Assembly: GCA_022059125.1 (NCBI GenBank)
Contig: JAEUWY010000005.1
Coordinates: 6,138,001 to 6,202,000, forward strand
Reading direction: 5' to 3'
Length of the DNA: 64,000 bases
From: Corynespora cassiicola
Lineage: Eukaryota > Ascomycota > Dothideomycetes > Pleosporales > Corynesporascaceae
Below, piece after piece: positions 46,391 to 58,247 of this stretch (positions within the stretch are counted from its first letter, which is position 1; the number at the start of each line of letters is the position of its first letter). A model generated the notes under the pieces. That model did no database searches. It was not told where the DNA came from and worked only from the letters and a program-made list of their open reading frames with translations. The position numbers were made by a program, and so were the translations under genes.

Positions 46391-48802
46391 TCATCTGTCT
46401 TTTCTTTCCCTTCTGCGTTCAGCTCGGGTATCCTCATCGCCTTGGTGTAGATTGTCGAGATAATCCTTAAAATCCCTTGAAAGCTCCACAACGGATTTCA
46501 GATGCTTGTCCGTTACAAGTATCTTTCCTTCTTTATCCTTCTCGGCCTCATATTCAGCCAGAGCTACTGCCGTTTGAAAAGCTATTCAAAAATGTTAAGA
46601 ATAAGACTCTTATCTAGCGTGCAATCACTTACCATTGCGAATCTCTCGTCCGTTCCATTTTACCGCTCTCACCTCTTTGCCCTCGATGTATTCCTTCGCA
46701 TCTATGTTCAGCCTCATATAGTCTCCACGGTCTTGAGCCAGCTTCTTTACAAAGGTTTGCCAGACGAGCATTCTGCTTTCATCATCGAAATCGGGGTAGT
46801 ATAATTGAACGTGGACTCTTGAAATAAAGGCGTCGTCGAAGGATCCAACTCGATTAGTAGTCAGAAAAAGAATACCATGATAGAATTCGAGAGCGCGGAG
46901 GAAACCTGCATCTATTTAGAACATGAAGAAAAACAAGATTCAGGGAATACTTCACCTGCAACAAGACTGTTCCTCGTCAAATCAGCGGTAGACCGGCGCT
47001 CCATGAAAACGTCCGCTTCGTCTATCAGTAAAACAGCATTCCATCTATATGCTTGCTTAAAATTCCGCGTCAAGTTCTCCTCTACTACTTTTGGGTCTGT
47101 TCCAATATCACTGTTCGTGAGGACCATCAGAGGTCGTCCAGTGTATTGGGCAATGCATTCTACACTATTGAGCTTACTGCCTGTATACTTTTTTCCTGTA
47201 TGACTTACCCGCTGTGCACGTCTTGCCAACGCCGGGTTTTCCATGCAATAGGAATATCAAACCGTTGCCTTTGCCTTTGACAAAATCGGCTGACCAAGGC
47301 TCTTTGTCTGATTTTTTGCCGTGCTTGTTAAGACGTACGAAACTTCTCGACAGGGATTTCAGTGTTTGAAGCCTTTTCTGATCCATGACAAGGTTGTCAA
47401 TCATGGTTTCTTCGAATCTTGGCTCTGAAAATCCCTCTATAGGTAGTACTTCTGTATTTCATCAGCAAGAATCATGAATTGGGTTCGAAACATCGTACCC
47501 CATGTCCTAGTTCGGAAATCATATGCATGAATACTACTGGGCAGTAGGTGATACATATCTTCATCCCACTTGTCGCCCAAGCTCGGGTCCTGCTGGTAGA
47601 ATTGATTATAAGCCTTTCCCCGGGATTTCAGCGACTCCTTGCGACTACTGCAAACAGTGCAAGTACAGCTAGGGGCGGTCTTGGAAGAATCCATCAAGGA
47701 AAATTCCAATATTGGGCATTCATGAGGATGCTGCTCATAATAAGCCTTCATGTCGACCATGACCAGTCCTTCGATCTATAATGCGATAATCAGTACAAGA
47801 CTCTAGATCAACAGTACCGTTTAAACTTACTTTTCTATGAGGAAATTTAGCTGTATATCCATTGTAATATTTGCAATGCTTATGGAGAAGATTGAAGTAC
47901 ATTTTCCCTCTCGAGGCTGCCGTCTTAACCAGTTCATGATCGGGCTGTTCGTCCAGATAGATCTGTTCGTCTGGATCTTGGAACTCTCCGTCGTACTGAT
48001 TCATGTATATGCGTTGTGATTGCAGTCCAATCACGTCCCCATTAAAATTCAGAAACCAAAAGTTGATAGACCATTCAGGGGAGTTGTCGATAGAACCTCC
48101 AGAAATCGAATGCACTATGCGCGATTGAGTCCTCTTATTGCGATCCAACCCAAGGTAAACGCTTCCTGGCCGGTACTTCAACCATTCCATGTCAAATACT
48201 CCCAATCTTTTCTCTCTACGTTTTCTTTCCTCCCAAACTGACGGCATAACATGATCGTCTAAGAATTTGATGAGTAAGCCGAGATCTTCATAACCACCTT
48301 TGTCTTTCTCGCATATTCCAACTTCCTGGTTCATTCCAGGACCTATACTTTCTCTGTACTGTAACAAATTTTCATAATGGTGCACCAAGATCGGAAAAGG
48401 ATATGGTATAATGATTGTGTCGCCAGAGAGATCTTGGGATGGATAGAAATCTACCACGGAACGAAGTGCATGCAAAATAGCAGGAGAATGTATGTGTATA
48501 GAACGCAGAGGCTTTGTCGACTTGATTGTGACTTCGACTCCAAGATGTACCTGTTTGGTGATTTTGTAGCGAGAAATTATTTCGAAGGCTGCTTGTTCTT
48601 CCACGCTCGCTTCCAAGTCGGCTTCTTCCTCGTAGCTTTCTGTCTCCTTTTGTTGAATGATTTCGTCGAATTGGTCGACATATTGTACTCTGTATTTAGC
48701 GTGGGGTGCTGGACGCTTGTTGTTTGACGTAATTTCTTCCATGACTTGTCCGTTTTCCGCTTGTGCATCAAGTGTCTTTAACGGTTTGTCAGGAATCGTC
48801 AT
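46391..48802 (-). CDS. fungal AAA+ ATPase with N-terminal DUF7025-like region
   Basis: Six exons: 48802-47831, 47775-47499, 47451-47209, 47159-46956, 46911-46633, 46581-46391; 721 aa. All five introns are 44-55 bp GT-AG and the frame closes exactly. The N-terminal ~430 residues are a fungal-specific region (FLNFNGDVIGLQSQ; VDMKAYYEQHP then KSRGKAYNQFYQQDP) of the kind annotated DUF7025. The AAA domain follows: Walker A HGKPGVGKT near residue 490, Walker B AVLLIDEADVF near 545, FLTTNRVGSFDDAFISRVHV (sensor 1 and arginine-finger region), and NGREIRNAFQTAVALAE near the end. The C-terminus is short and highly charged. Such ATPases remodel proteins, but the substrate here is unknown. The family is often expanded in filamentous fungi. 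Confidence 0.88.
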
Positions 48803-49383
48803 GATTGCTCCGGAATATTACCAGAAGCAGTTTTCCTGATGCTGCTCTGTGTTGAAATTCACCCAGGAGAATATATAACAAGCAATACTGGGTATAATTA
48901 TCCGACCATATTCTGAATCCAGCGTGCCGTAACAGAAATCAGTTATTCGTGATCCCAGGTAGGAACGAAAAGAGCAGCATGCAAGCAAGGCTGAAGTAAA
49001 AATGTTTCGTTCAAGAAAATTCTACTGTGCCAGCTCTGGTATTATATATTTGAATGCAGTCAGAGTCTTGGCGGATTTTGATTGGATGAAGCAGCATAGC
49101 TCCATCGTATTGTGTTCATTTTGGTTGGCTCACAGTACCGCCTGCTTATGTCACGCGCGCCATAAGAGGGCTTATCGTCAATTCAGGATTCGAATTCAGG
49201 CAAATGTTTTCAGCCCCCAAATCATAGCGGGATTGGAGTGTATTTCGATCCATCTGCTGAGATAGATAAGCTGAAAAATTCCACACTCTTTCGTCACAAG
49301 ATAACAACGCGCGGCTTACGCAGAAAACTCATCTTAACCAGATCTAATCTCCGCGGGGTTCCAATTTTTAAATTATAATCAAA
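48803..49383. promoter_or_regulatory. divergent intergenic region, AAA ATPase / DUF7708-like gene
   Basis: This 581 bp must hold both promoters. I recognise no specific regulatory sites and no gene in it. Confidence 0.4.
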
Positions 49384-49575
49384 ATGGATGATGAATTTGA
49401 AGAAAGGCGTTTAGTACGTATCTATAGTTTTCATGCAAGAGAAAGAATCCCTGAAGATAGCGACGCGCATGCATTGGCGCGCGTACTTTCCGACGAGGAG
49501 CCATCTCTGGAAAATATCAAAAAACCTTGGCGTCACTTTTTTGAACCGTGGGACGAAAAAGAGCTAGAAAAGTAG
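49384..49575 (+). pseudogene. probable N-terminal part of the next gene, out of frame by one base
   Basis: A 63-codon frame with a good ATG encodes an acidic segment ending KPWRHFFEPWDEKELEK, then TAG. The next gene's frame is open from 49568 in the +1 frame and continues SRQFVGMNASQVAEAIRNP. The two overlap at an AAAA run (49568-49571). No intron of acceptable length joins them. A one-base indel in the A-run, real or a sequence error, is the simplest explanation; a separate short upstream ORF is the alternative. Confidence 0.45.
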
Positions 49576-49588
49576 ACAATTCGTGGGT

Positions 49589-51376
49589 ATGAATGCTTCA
49601 CAAGTCGCTGAAGCAATCAGAAATCCAATTACCTCCGTCCTCTCTACTGAAGCAGGAAACCTTCAAAAAGTATGGCAAGATTTCCAAAGGCAAAGCCCGC
49701 AGGAAGAGAAAATCGAGATCAACAACTCCGAGCCCACCCCCAAAGGGTTCATTGCTGTCGTAGAAAGTGCTGCCAAGATATGGCAGAAAAAACGAGAGGT
49801 GGGCAAAAGAGGAAAGGCGACGGGTTACTTCCATCGAATTTGCGACACAATCGACGCTCATAGCAACATTCTAGAGCTCGTTCCCCGCGGAAATGAGTAC
49901 GTTTCTTTGTTCACCGGAACGATAACCTCGATTGTAAAGGCGAGCGTGAACCACGAGCAGATTGCCGAAGAGCTGGGACGAGCAATCTGCGAGGTCAGCG
50001 AGCATGTCGCAGAGTGCGATATAGAGTTGAAACTATATCGGACTGAGGAGATGACTCATGCGGTAGCCGACCTCTACGCGCACGTTTTTCTCTTCTTGGG
50101 TGACACATTGAAGTGGTATATGAAGAAAAGAAGACAACGACTGAGGGATTCATTCAACGAGAAATTTTCCGATGAGCTACACAAAGCCATGGATCAGATA
50201 AAGGGCAAGTCTGAACGCATCAGAAGGATGGCTGCACATGGAACTGCGGCGGAGCAGCGAGTATCCCGCTTGATTACAGAGGCAACGTTTGATAGCACCC
50301 AACAACTGAGGGATGACCTCAGACTGGGGCTTGAAGGGGTTAAGCGCCGACAAGCAGAAACAAGCCACAACATAGAATTGTTCGGTGAGCAATTACAGCG
50401 GGAGCGCGCAGAGTTGAGAGAAGACCGTAAGCGTCTTATGAGTCTGCAAGAGAATCTCTTCAAATATTTGCATCATTCGGTGAAGTCGCAGCATCCACTC
50501 GGAGGTAAACATGATACCCCTTCCTGATTCTCTTACCTCGGCTCACATACGTCAGTTGCGACACAGCTCCTCATAGGCGGAACCCCGTTATCACAGAGTG
50601 ATTTGAATCTATCATATCATACCAGGTCAATTATGGCTGGATATCAAAGGAGTGAGATTTTGGCAAACTCGGCTAATTTGGAAGACTTCTTCCATCGCGA
50701 TCGTGTCCGCCTGTCATGCGATCGTTTCCTGGTCGACCTAGTTGATACAGAATCGATGTCGCGCATTGTAGAATGGACAATGACGGACGAAGCTCACATA
50801 CTCTACATTGCCTGTCCGTACTTTGAGGGCGATGAGTTCGAAAGCTCGGAGAAATTCATGGCGGCTAAATTTGTCGAGTTTGCATCGAATTCCCGCGTCC
50901 CAGTGACATCATACTTCTGTGAGCTGCGGAGAAGAGAGAGCCTCATAGGCGACGAGACCATGGAGATGAGGGGCGCCACTCAATTGGTATACGGATTGAT
51001 CCGGCAGCTGCTTGAGTTTATGCCTTTGGAATTTGAGAGCTCTACAGATTTCTCGGCCGAGCGCTTCGAAGTCTTGCAAGGAAGTGAAGATGGCTGGAAG
51101 GATGCTTTGAGCCTTCTGGGGGATATTGCAGATTCTCTCCCTCGTCAGGTAATTTGTGTCATCGATGGCTTGAACTGGCTGGATAGCAGAGATACTGCGA
51201 CACGACTTTCTGATCTTGCAGCAACTCTGCGCAAGGACAGACTGAAGGTCCTCTTTACAGCTGCCGGCGAGTCACGCACCCTGCTGAAAGTTCTATCACG
51301 TTCGGAAGTTTTCATTTCTGATAGCCCATTGGCTGGTTCTCAAGGACGATTTGAAGAAGCGCACATGTTGCTTTAG
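49589..51376 (+). CDS. DUF7708-like helical protein with degenerate NTPase-like domain
   Basis: Exons 49589-50504 and 50556-51376, 578 aa from the ATG at 49589; the 51 bp intron (GTAAAC...CGTCAG, phase 1) joins HPLG to VATQLLIGG. The first ~300 residues are helical, including FHRICDTIDAHSNILELVP then EYVSLFTGTITSIVKA, a layout annotated DUF7708 in fungi, ending in a coiled coil (QLQRERAELREDRKRL). The second half resembles a STAND/NACHT-type NTPase core: HILYIACPYF, a hydrophobic strand ending in Asp (VICVIDGLNWLD, Walker B-like) and KVLFTAAGESRTLL (sensor-like). A GxxxxGK(S/T) Walker A is absent, so nucleotide hydrolysis is doubtful. No C-terminal repeat domain follows. Role unknown; architectures of this kind occur among fungal NLR-like proteins. 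Confidence 0.65.
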
Positions 51377-52351
51377 TAGGGTACTGAACGTAGCATCCAT
51401 CTGATCGTCTAGATGACATGGTTAGTTTTCTTTCTCTTACACAGCCAGATATACGCCTATTGCTTTAGAACCAGCTCAGGTTTCTCAATAGGTTCTAGCA
51501 AAGAATCGCTTCTTCATTATCAGCGAGTAGGCCTAGGTTCACCAACGAAGACTTTCTAACATCTACCAACGTGATATTACGCACAGTTTTCGACCACGTC
51601 AATTTAGAATGCTCAGTACCATATAATTTACGATTTGATCGCTAAAGCGCGTTTTTAAAGCCGACAAAGCATCATGTGGCTGCTAAAAGAACATGCTAGA
51701 CGTCTGAGCTGCTGATAAACATCTCGATGGGAATTTTGAGAACGTGTTCCTTAATTCAGTGCCATGAATGAGGTATAGTAGAATGTAATATGAAACAATA
51801 ACTATAAACCCGCCTCACTCCCTGTCGGCTAATATATGAATGCATACTTCCAAGACCCCACCGACCACTGCGGCACAGTAAAAGGCTCCATCGTGCCGGT
51901 AGCGAGCCTAGAATATTGCGCGTAGAGTGATGATTTGGTGGTTGCAAGGGTTTTGGTGGGTTTCTAGAGTACCCAGATGTCCTGTGGGGACTGGGCAATG
52001 CTTATTCCAATGTCGCATCGATGGACAAGGTATTTTGATGTCAATGTCATTATGTTGTTTGCAAGGCACATGTAATGCACGTCATGTTTGGCGATAGGTA
52101 GCAGAGAGACAGATTTCTAGAGGAAAAAGCATTGCATTACACGTCGCTCATCTCACCCTAAGTGTTACCACGAGAACTCCTGTACTATGCATCCTCCCTG
52201 CAAACCCCATCCTTCCCTTGATCCCGTCACAGTTGTCAAGAATATTTACATTGAAGTTACGGCGTCTTCTTTCCGGATCTCATGCGCATCGGTCACCCTT
52301 CCGACACGATCCTTTTGCCCACTCTGTCATCACCAAATGGCCTATCTGAGA
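51377..52351. other. intergenic, no feature seen
   Basis: Roughly 1 kb of normal composition downstream of two converging genes. I find no open frame, repeat or RNA gene worth calling. Confidence 0.5.
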
Positions 52352-53240
52352 TTACGCCCACTGCGCCCTGTATGAGTTCCACATACTGGCCATGCGGGTG
52401 CCCTGGCCAGTGCTGAAGCCAGTGAAGCAAGCATCGTCGCTGTAGTCCATGTAGTTGGTGACCGGGTCGGTTCCAGGAAGAGAGGGGCAGCTGTCACGGC
52501 CAATCTGGCAACCAAAAGCAGCCTCTGCCTCGGCGGGGGTGTCGTCGACAAAGTCGTTGCCGTTGGTGCAGCCACCATTGTCAAAATCGCCCCAGGTGTG
52601 GGACAAGCCAAGGAAATGGCCAGCCTCGTGGGTCAGGGTGTGGCCAAGATCAAATGGAGCCTCTCCTCCTGGTACGGTCGAAGATAGAACTACAACACCA
52701 TCGCGGTAGAATTGCGTGCTGCCGACGGTGACTTGCGTGGGGAAGTAGGCATATCCCAGAGCGCCAGTTGAAGAGAGGAAGTAAACGTTCATATCAGCGT
52801 ACGTGCCCCGCCTCAACGCCCGTTTCATTGCCAGCTCGTTGCTGTCTCGAGCCCATCCAGAGTTGGTGGTGAAGTCGACACCAGCCTGGGAGAATGAGAT
52901 GCCCTGGGGAGCAAATGCCTAAATAGGTTAGCGCCATCGTTCAACATGACGTGACTAAGCATACATCATTCAGAACAGCAGTCTGAGCATTGAGCTGGGC
53001 TTGAGTAAGGTAGCCAGAGCTCGAGGCGGCGATGACGTGGTAGTAGATGTTGACATTGATGGTAGCAGCGGCCGCCGCAATTGAGCTCTCGTTTCCCGCC
53101 AGCCTGGCCTCAGCCTCGGCCAGCTGGAAGTTTTGCTGGATGAGTTTATCCTCATCACTGAGGTTAGGAGTACCGCAGGTACGCCTGGCAGCGGCTCCAG
53201 ATGCCGCGAGGGCGGAGATGAGGACGGACTTGAAGAACAT
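52352..53240 (-). CDS. secreted M43 metalloprotease (pappalysin-like, MEP1 type)
   Basis: Exons 53240-52965 and 52918-52352, 280 aa; the 46 bp intron is GTATGC...TTTAG with a CGCTAACC branch, phase 0. A signal peptide (about 1-18, ISALAASGAAA) is followed by a mature protein ending QWA. The extended zinc site HEAGHFLGLSH spans residues 189-199, and the Met-turn region NYMDYSDDACF lies about 60 residues later, both hallmarks of peptidase family M43. Paired cysteines (CTNGNDFVDDTP, GCQIGRDSCPS) match secreted fungal members. It should cleave extracellular proteins; related enzymes of pathogenic and saprobic fungi are secreted endopeptidases. Confidence 0.93.
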
Positions 53241-54261
53241 GGCGGCGAATCAAAGACTGCAACGAGAGGCTGGAGAGAAGACGATCTGCTGGAAGAGATG
53301 CCCGTTCGAGGAGCGATGGTTCAGTCGCCCTTTATACACATGGTGCTGGTCACGACGGCAAAACGACTACGGTCAAATATCTTCGGAGTTCGGCGATGTC
53401 GTGGAGAGGCTTGCAGATTGCAGTAAAGCTTTCGTGCGCATAGTGGTGTGCCCATTTGAACCTGCCTCATGTAGAACTGGCCGGGCGTCAATACAATTAA
53501 GCAAAGGACGCGGGGCCAACAGCGGCGGAGACCAGATTCAACGACCTGCTGTGTTTGTCGACGCTGTGTAGTCCATGACCAGGGAGAGCAAGGCAAGAAC
53601 GCCCGTAGGGAGGCAAACAGCGACGGACAAGCATCTGGATAGGCCAGTCATGGAGAGTCCAAGACTTGCCAAGTCCGTATCCCAGGAAGGCAGATAGTCG
53701 AAATCAAGCAGAGGGACCATGCGTAGCGGGCCAGCGCCAATCAAGATAAGGCATCCGGGTGCAATTCGAGCATGTGTAAATTGAGCCCGTCAGCATGACC
53801 GGGTACCTGGTGTCCTCCTTCTGCTAAGCATTATCGTGCTCGCCACTTGACGCACTGGCAAGCCCGCAGAGAAAAAGGAGTGGCAGGCAGTGTCGAGGGA
53901 CACGGAGAGTGGTCGACTATCTCGAGGGAGATGGGCTCGCAAAAAAGAAATACCGAAGGCGCCGCCGTCTCGCCTGAAACCAGGAGAAATGACCGGAAAG
54001 GGAAGGAGCAAGAGCATAGGGCGGATGGCGTGTTAGAACGCCCGAATTTCGGCGCAAAGGCCCCAGTGGCCTACGGGAAGGGCGCCTGGGTGGGCAGAAT
54101 GATCAGAAAAGAGCGGGACGTTGCCTTGATGCGCTGTGCAGTGATAGGCGAGAGAGGAACGGTGAGGAAGAGTCGAATGCACGACGATGGTGTCATCCGT
54201 ATTCGGCAGGAGATTTGACGATCCGAGCCGAGCTAGCCTGCTTCGGCCGCAAAGCTGATTT

Positions 54262-54288
54262 CTCCGCCAGCTCCGCCAGCTCCGCCAG
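54262..54288. repeat. 9 bp tandem repeat CTCCGCCAG x3
   Basis: Three perfect consecutive units. Too short to interpret. Confidence 0.9.
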
Positions 54289-54959
54289 CTCAACCTTTAT
54301 CGCACAGCATTTCCTTGCTCTTGTCGTCCTTTTGTCTCGTGAGCCAACGAGCAAGTCAGCAGATGCGTCGTGTATCGTGTATCGGATGCCCTGCTCAGCT
54401 CGATGCTGCCTGCCCCCAACCTCAAGCAAGCGCGCGGTCATGGCAGAACACACTTGGTCGGCTTTGGCCTAAAGGAAAACGTAGCCTTGGAGATGGCAAA
54501 TGCAGCTGGCTGATGCTTGAAGAATTCGAGTCCACACGACTAGAGCTTTCTCCTACCTGGTACCTGGGGCTGGCTTTTGAGCTTGGATCCCGTAAATCTT
54601 CCCCAGCTTTCGACGCGCCACGCGACACCAACAGCAACATCGAGTACGCCATACCCTAGATCGGATCGATCGCCACTCGAATGCCATCTCTTGCCAAAAG
54701 CCGGAGTATCGAAGGTTCTTTGGACATGATGCCAACGGCCTGCCCCGCAGAGGTCCTTGGCAAAAACCCGGTCTTCGTCCCGCCCGGAGGCGCCCTCCTC
54801 ATCTATATATGTCGTGCAAATGCCACCCGAGTATCGAAGAATGGTTATAGATTCCATCGGAAGCCTGAAGAGTCGGAGGTTCAATGTCCGTCTCCGCCCA
54901 CTATGACGATGCTTTTATATCGACGCCTTGCCCGAGTGCGTCCAGTACGTTCTTGTCGA

Positions 54960-55605
54960 GTAAGCAGCTGACCACCCTACCACATCCGACATTCTCCATG
55001 GAGACCATTGTTCGTCGGCGCTTCGAGCGCGATTAAACGTCAACTACGACACACCCGATGGTGTTGGCACTGGCATTGTGGGCTGATTTTTGCTCAAGAG
55101 CCGTGTCCACCACTCGCTCCCCCAGCAAATGCTTACGCTGCTGTTGAGGGTTCCTATCCGACCCGATGTGATTGCTGTGGAGCCCCACGAACCTCCACGT
55201 CCTTTGACAGCAAATCACACTCTTGTATAATCAAACGACCTGCTGTGCAAAAAGGCTTATTCACTCCCAAGAGCGGGGCCTCCCTCTACCAGGCTTACAT
55301 CCGCTTTTCCAAGGTCGTCGTCGGATGCCGACTATTACCCTGCCTCGTCTCGAAACATGCCCAGCCAAGGAAACTATGCGCAAATGATACCTTACCAAGA
55401 AGCCATCGTCGCATAATCCAAGTCCGATCCCAGCAGCGCGTAGCTTTCTACCGATTTTGCAACTCCCAAGGCAGGAATTGACGGCGTTGAGACCTCCGAA
55501 ACCAAGGTGTTCGGCTGGGGTTCAAGCGTCAGCGGCGCGGTTCGGCACCACAACCGGCTTGGCTACCCGTTATTACAGCCTCAGGGTCTGGGCCTAAGTC
55601 TCGGC
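54960..55605 (+). pseudogene. possible decayed gene fragment
   Basis: One plus frame reads as protein-like sequence across ~200 codons broken by four stops: LNVNYDTPDGVGTGIVG, then later NMPSQGNYAQMIPYQEAIVA and STDFATPKAGIDGVETSETK then VFGWGSSVSGAV. The stops are one TGA, two TAA and one TAG. Each could come from a Trp or Gln codon by a single C-to-T or G-to-A change, but that holds for nearly any stop, so it is weak evidence. The family is not recognised. Confidence 0.25.
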
Positions 55606-56196
55606 TGACCGAACATCCACAAGACTATGCGATAGCACGCGACCACCCCACAATCCAGAAGGACGAATGTTCTGCTCCAAATCCTTCGTGGTGCACAAAT
55701 CTCAGGGCAAGGTTGAGAAAATGGGCCACAGCTTTTGGGCTTGATGGGGAGAAGGGCAAAATACAAGACCCATGGATTTAAAAGATCAACATTAAGAACG
55801 AAGAAATGAGATATGTTACATGTCACGACTACTCGAGTGCCACAAAAAGTGAGCAGGACGGATGTCAGCTCGCCACTGATCCTTTCCCGACCCGGTCCCC
55901 TCCGCTGCCCAGAGCTCAGAGTCCCCTCCACTCCATCCACTCCACCAGGATCGTGCCTTGGCTCCCCGGCCCTCCGTAGATTCTCCACGGGCATGAAAAT
56001 TTCGTCCAGATACCAAGCTCGTCGCGCCGTGCTGCTAACCAGTCCCAACGAATGAGCTTCTCCGCGATGATGGATCTGGGGTTAGGAGGGGATATATGCG
56101 GGGAAGCTTGGGCTCCAGCATATAAATTCGAGGCCGGCCGGAGCGTCGTTGAGCCCACCATCGTCGACCTTCTGCTCTTTGTTCTCGGTACTTGAC

Positions 56197-58247
56197 ATGG
56201 CCAACCACAGGAACCCGGATATGCCTTTTGGCCAGGAGCCCGTCATTCACGGTAGCACGTTGGGGTCTGCTGCGCCCCATATCGTTGCTGAGAAGGTCGA
56301 CCACCCCATCAAACTCGAGAATGTGCCCACGAACGAGTCCAAGGATGTCGAGATTTCTCGGCACGATCTCGTTGCTTCGCTGGGGATTCCCGATTGGGAG
56401 GCCAAGGAGAAGAAGATCGTGCGAAGGCTTGATATGACCTTGCTGCCGCAACTGTGGATAAGTCTACCCCAAACGGAAGATTGGAAACGTTTTCCCCCAC
56501 GACACCTCCAGTCTTCCGTATTTGATTCATGGAGCTCTACTGACCTATTTGCACATTATATATACCATGAATTTTCTGAACCGCACCAACATAGCGTGAG
56601 TGCCATGTCTCATACACCGATGATGATACGTTAGACTGACATAATGTGCAGGCAAGCTCGGTTGGATGAAGATTTTGAAGCAACACTCAATCTTGGCAAC
56701 ACGGATTACAGCACTGCTGTGGCCCTATTGACAGTTGGGTCAGTCGGCAACAAATCTTTTCGTATTTACCAAACTAATTAATTTGAGTATAGTTATATGT
56801 TGGCTCAATTGCCCTCTAACATGATCATCACGCGGGTGCGGCCAGCGCTATATCTGCCCATCGTTGCGATCCTCTGGTCAGGCATTTCAGCCGCCACGGT
56901 CGGCGTGAAAAGCGCCAACGAACTCTACGCGGTGCAGTTTGTCTTGGGAATCTTTGAGGCGCCCTTCTTCCCTGGTGTATGATGCCACAACCCTGTCATG
57001 ATTCTGCATGCTGACAAGCTCAAGGCTGTCTATCTCATGTCCTGCTGGTATACCAGGCGCGAACTGGCCCTCCGCACCGCCCTACTCTATTCCGGCCTTG
57101 TCCTCGCCCAAGCATTTTCAGGACTGATCGCTGCTGGTGTTTTTGCCGGCATGTCTGGTCTAATTGGGATTGCGGGTTGGAAGTGGCTGTTTATCCTGGA
57201 GGCGGCCATGAGCGCCTTCTTCGCTCTGACCGCGTTCTTCGTCCTCCCCAACTATCCTCACTCTCAGTCCGGAAGCGCCATGTGGACGATGACGGAGGAG
57301 ATGCGCCGGATTGCCGTGGCTCGCATCCAGGCTGACCGCGTCGAAGAGCCTACCAACTCTACTGTCTGGCAAGGTCTTCGTCTTGCGCTTGCTGACCCGA
57401 AAATCTATTGCTTTGTATGTTTCCCTCATTCTTCGCTCAACTACCTCGCCATTCATTGTTCGATGACTGGTTGGAAATCGCCAATGGTGTTGAGGTAGAG
57501 CTCATCAATCGCCCTTCAATTCTGACCCCCACAGATCTTCATGAACATATGCATGACGAGCTCTTATGGTTTCAACAACTTTTTCCCGACGATCGTGCGC
57601 GGTTTTGGACTAGGTATGTCAGGACATTTCGTTGTGTTGCGTGGTCGTTGCGTGGCCGTTGCACAAAAACACCAAATTCCTCTTCACGGGCATCATCAAC
57701 CCTCACGACTGTGGCTAATCTTGCGACAGGAAGCGAGACCACTACACTGGCTCTCACAGCGCCCCCGTACATTTTCGGAACGATCATCTCGTTCGGCGTG
57801 GCCTGGAACTCGGACAGGCTGAAGGAGCGTGGCTACCACATCATGGTCAACAACTGCTGTGCTGTGGCCGGCTTCATCATCTCAGTCGCTACGCTCAACC
57901 ACGCCGCTCGATACGCATCCGCCTTCCTCTACACATCTGGCAGTTTTTCCGCCAACGCTTTGGTGTACACCTGGGCCGTGTCCTCGCTCTCCCAGACTCC
58001 GGAGAAGCGAGCAGCGGGCGGCGCCATCGTCAACATCATGGGCCATCTCGGCAATGTCATGTCCCCGTACTTCTTCCCAGACAACCACGCGCCACGGTAC
58101 ACCATGGCCATGATCTTGCAGATTGTCTTCGCCGGCTTGACTTGCGCCACGGCCTTCCTGTCCAAGCTCTACCTCCGGCGCCAGAACAAGAAGATCAAGG
58201 AAAGAGCCGACGCCAATGGCACGGAATACAACCCTTTCACGACGTAA
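56197..58247 (+). CDS. MFS permease, anion:cation symporter (Dal5-like) family
   Basis: Seven exons: 56197-56461, 56535-56595, 56652-56738, 56793-56976, 57025-57414, 57535-57613, 57730-58247; 527 aa, normal for the family. Introns 2-6 have good donors and branch sites. The first is less certain, because its donor would be GTCTAC (the string ATAAGT beside it looks like a mutated donor). Family marks: RRLDMTLLPQLW, FLNRTNIAQARL, AQLPSNMIITRVRP, EAPFFPG, LMSCWYTRREL, GWKWLFILE and SFSANALVYTWAVSSLSQTPEKRAA. Members carry carboxylates, vitamins, allantoate or similar anions with protons across the plasma membrane. Substrate cannot be read from sequence. It lies near a 2-hydroxy-acid dehydrogenase and a second permease of the same family. 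Confidence 0.82.

Larger units (their letters stand above)
53241..56196. other. 3 kb stretch without an intact gene
   Basis: The part 53241-54200 has normal composition and only short frames. A 9 bp unit CTCCGCCAG is repeated three times at 54262-54288. About 54960-55610 may be a decayed gene (separate entry). About 55800-56196 is the promoter of the MFS gene. I see no RNA gene. Confidence 0.45.
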
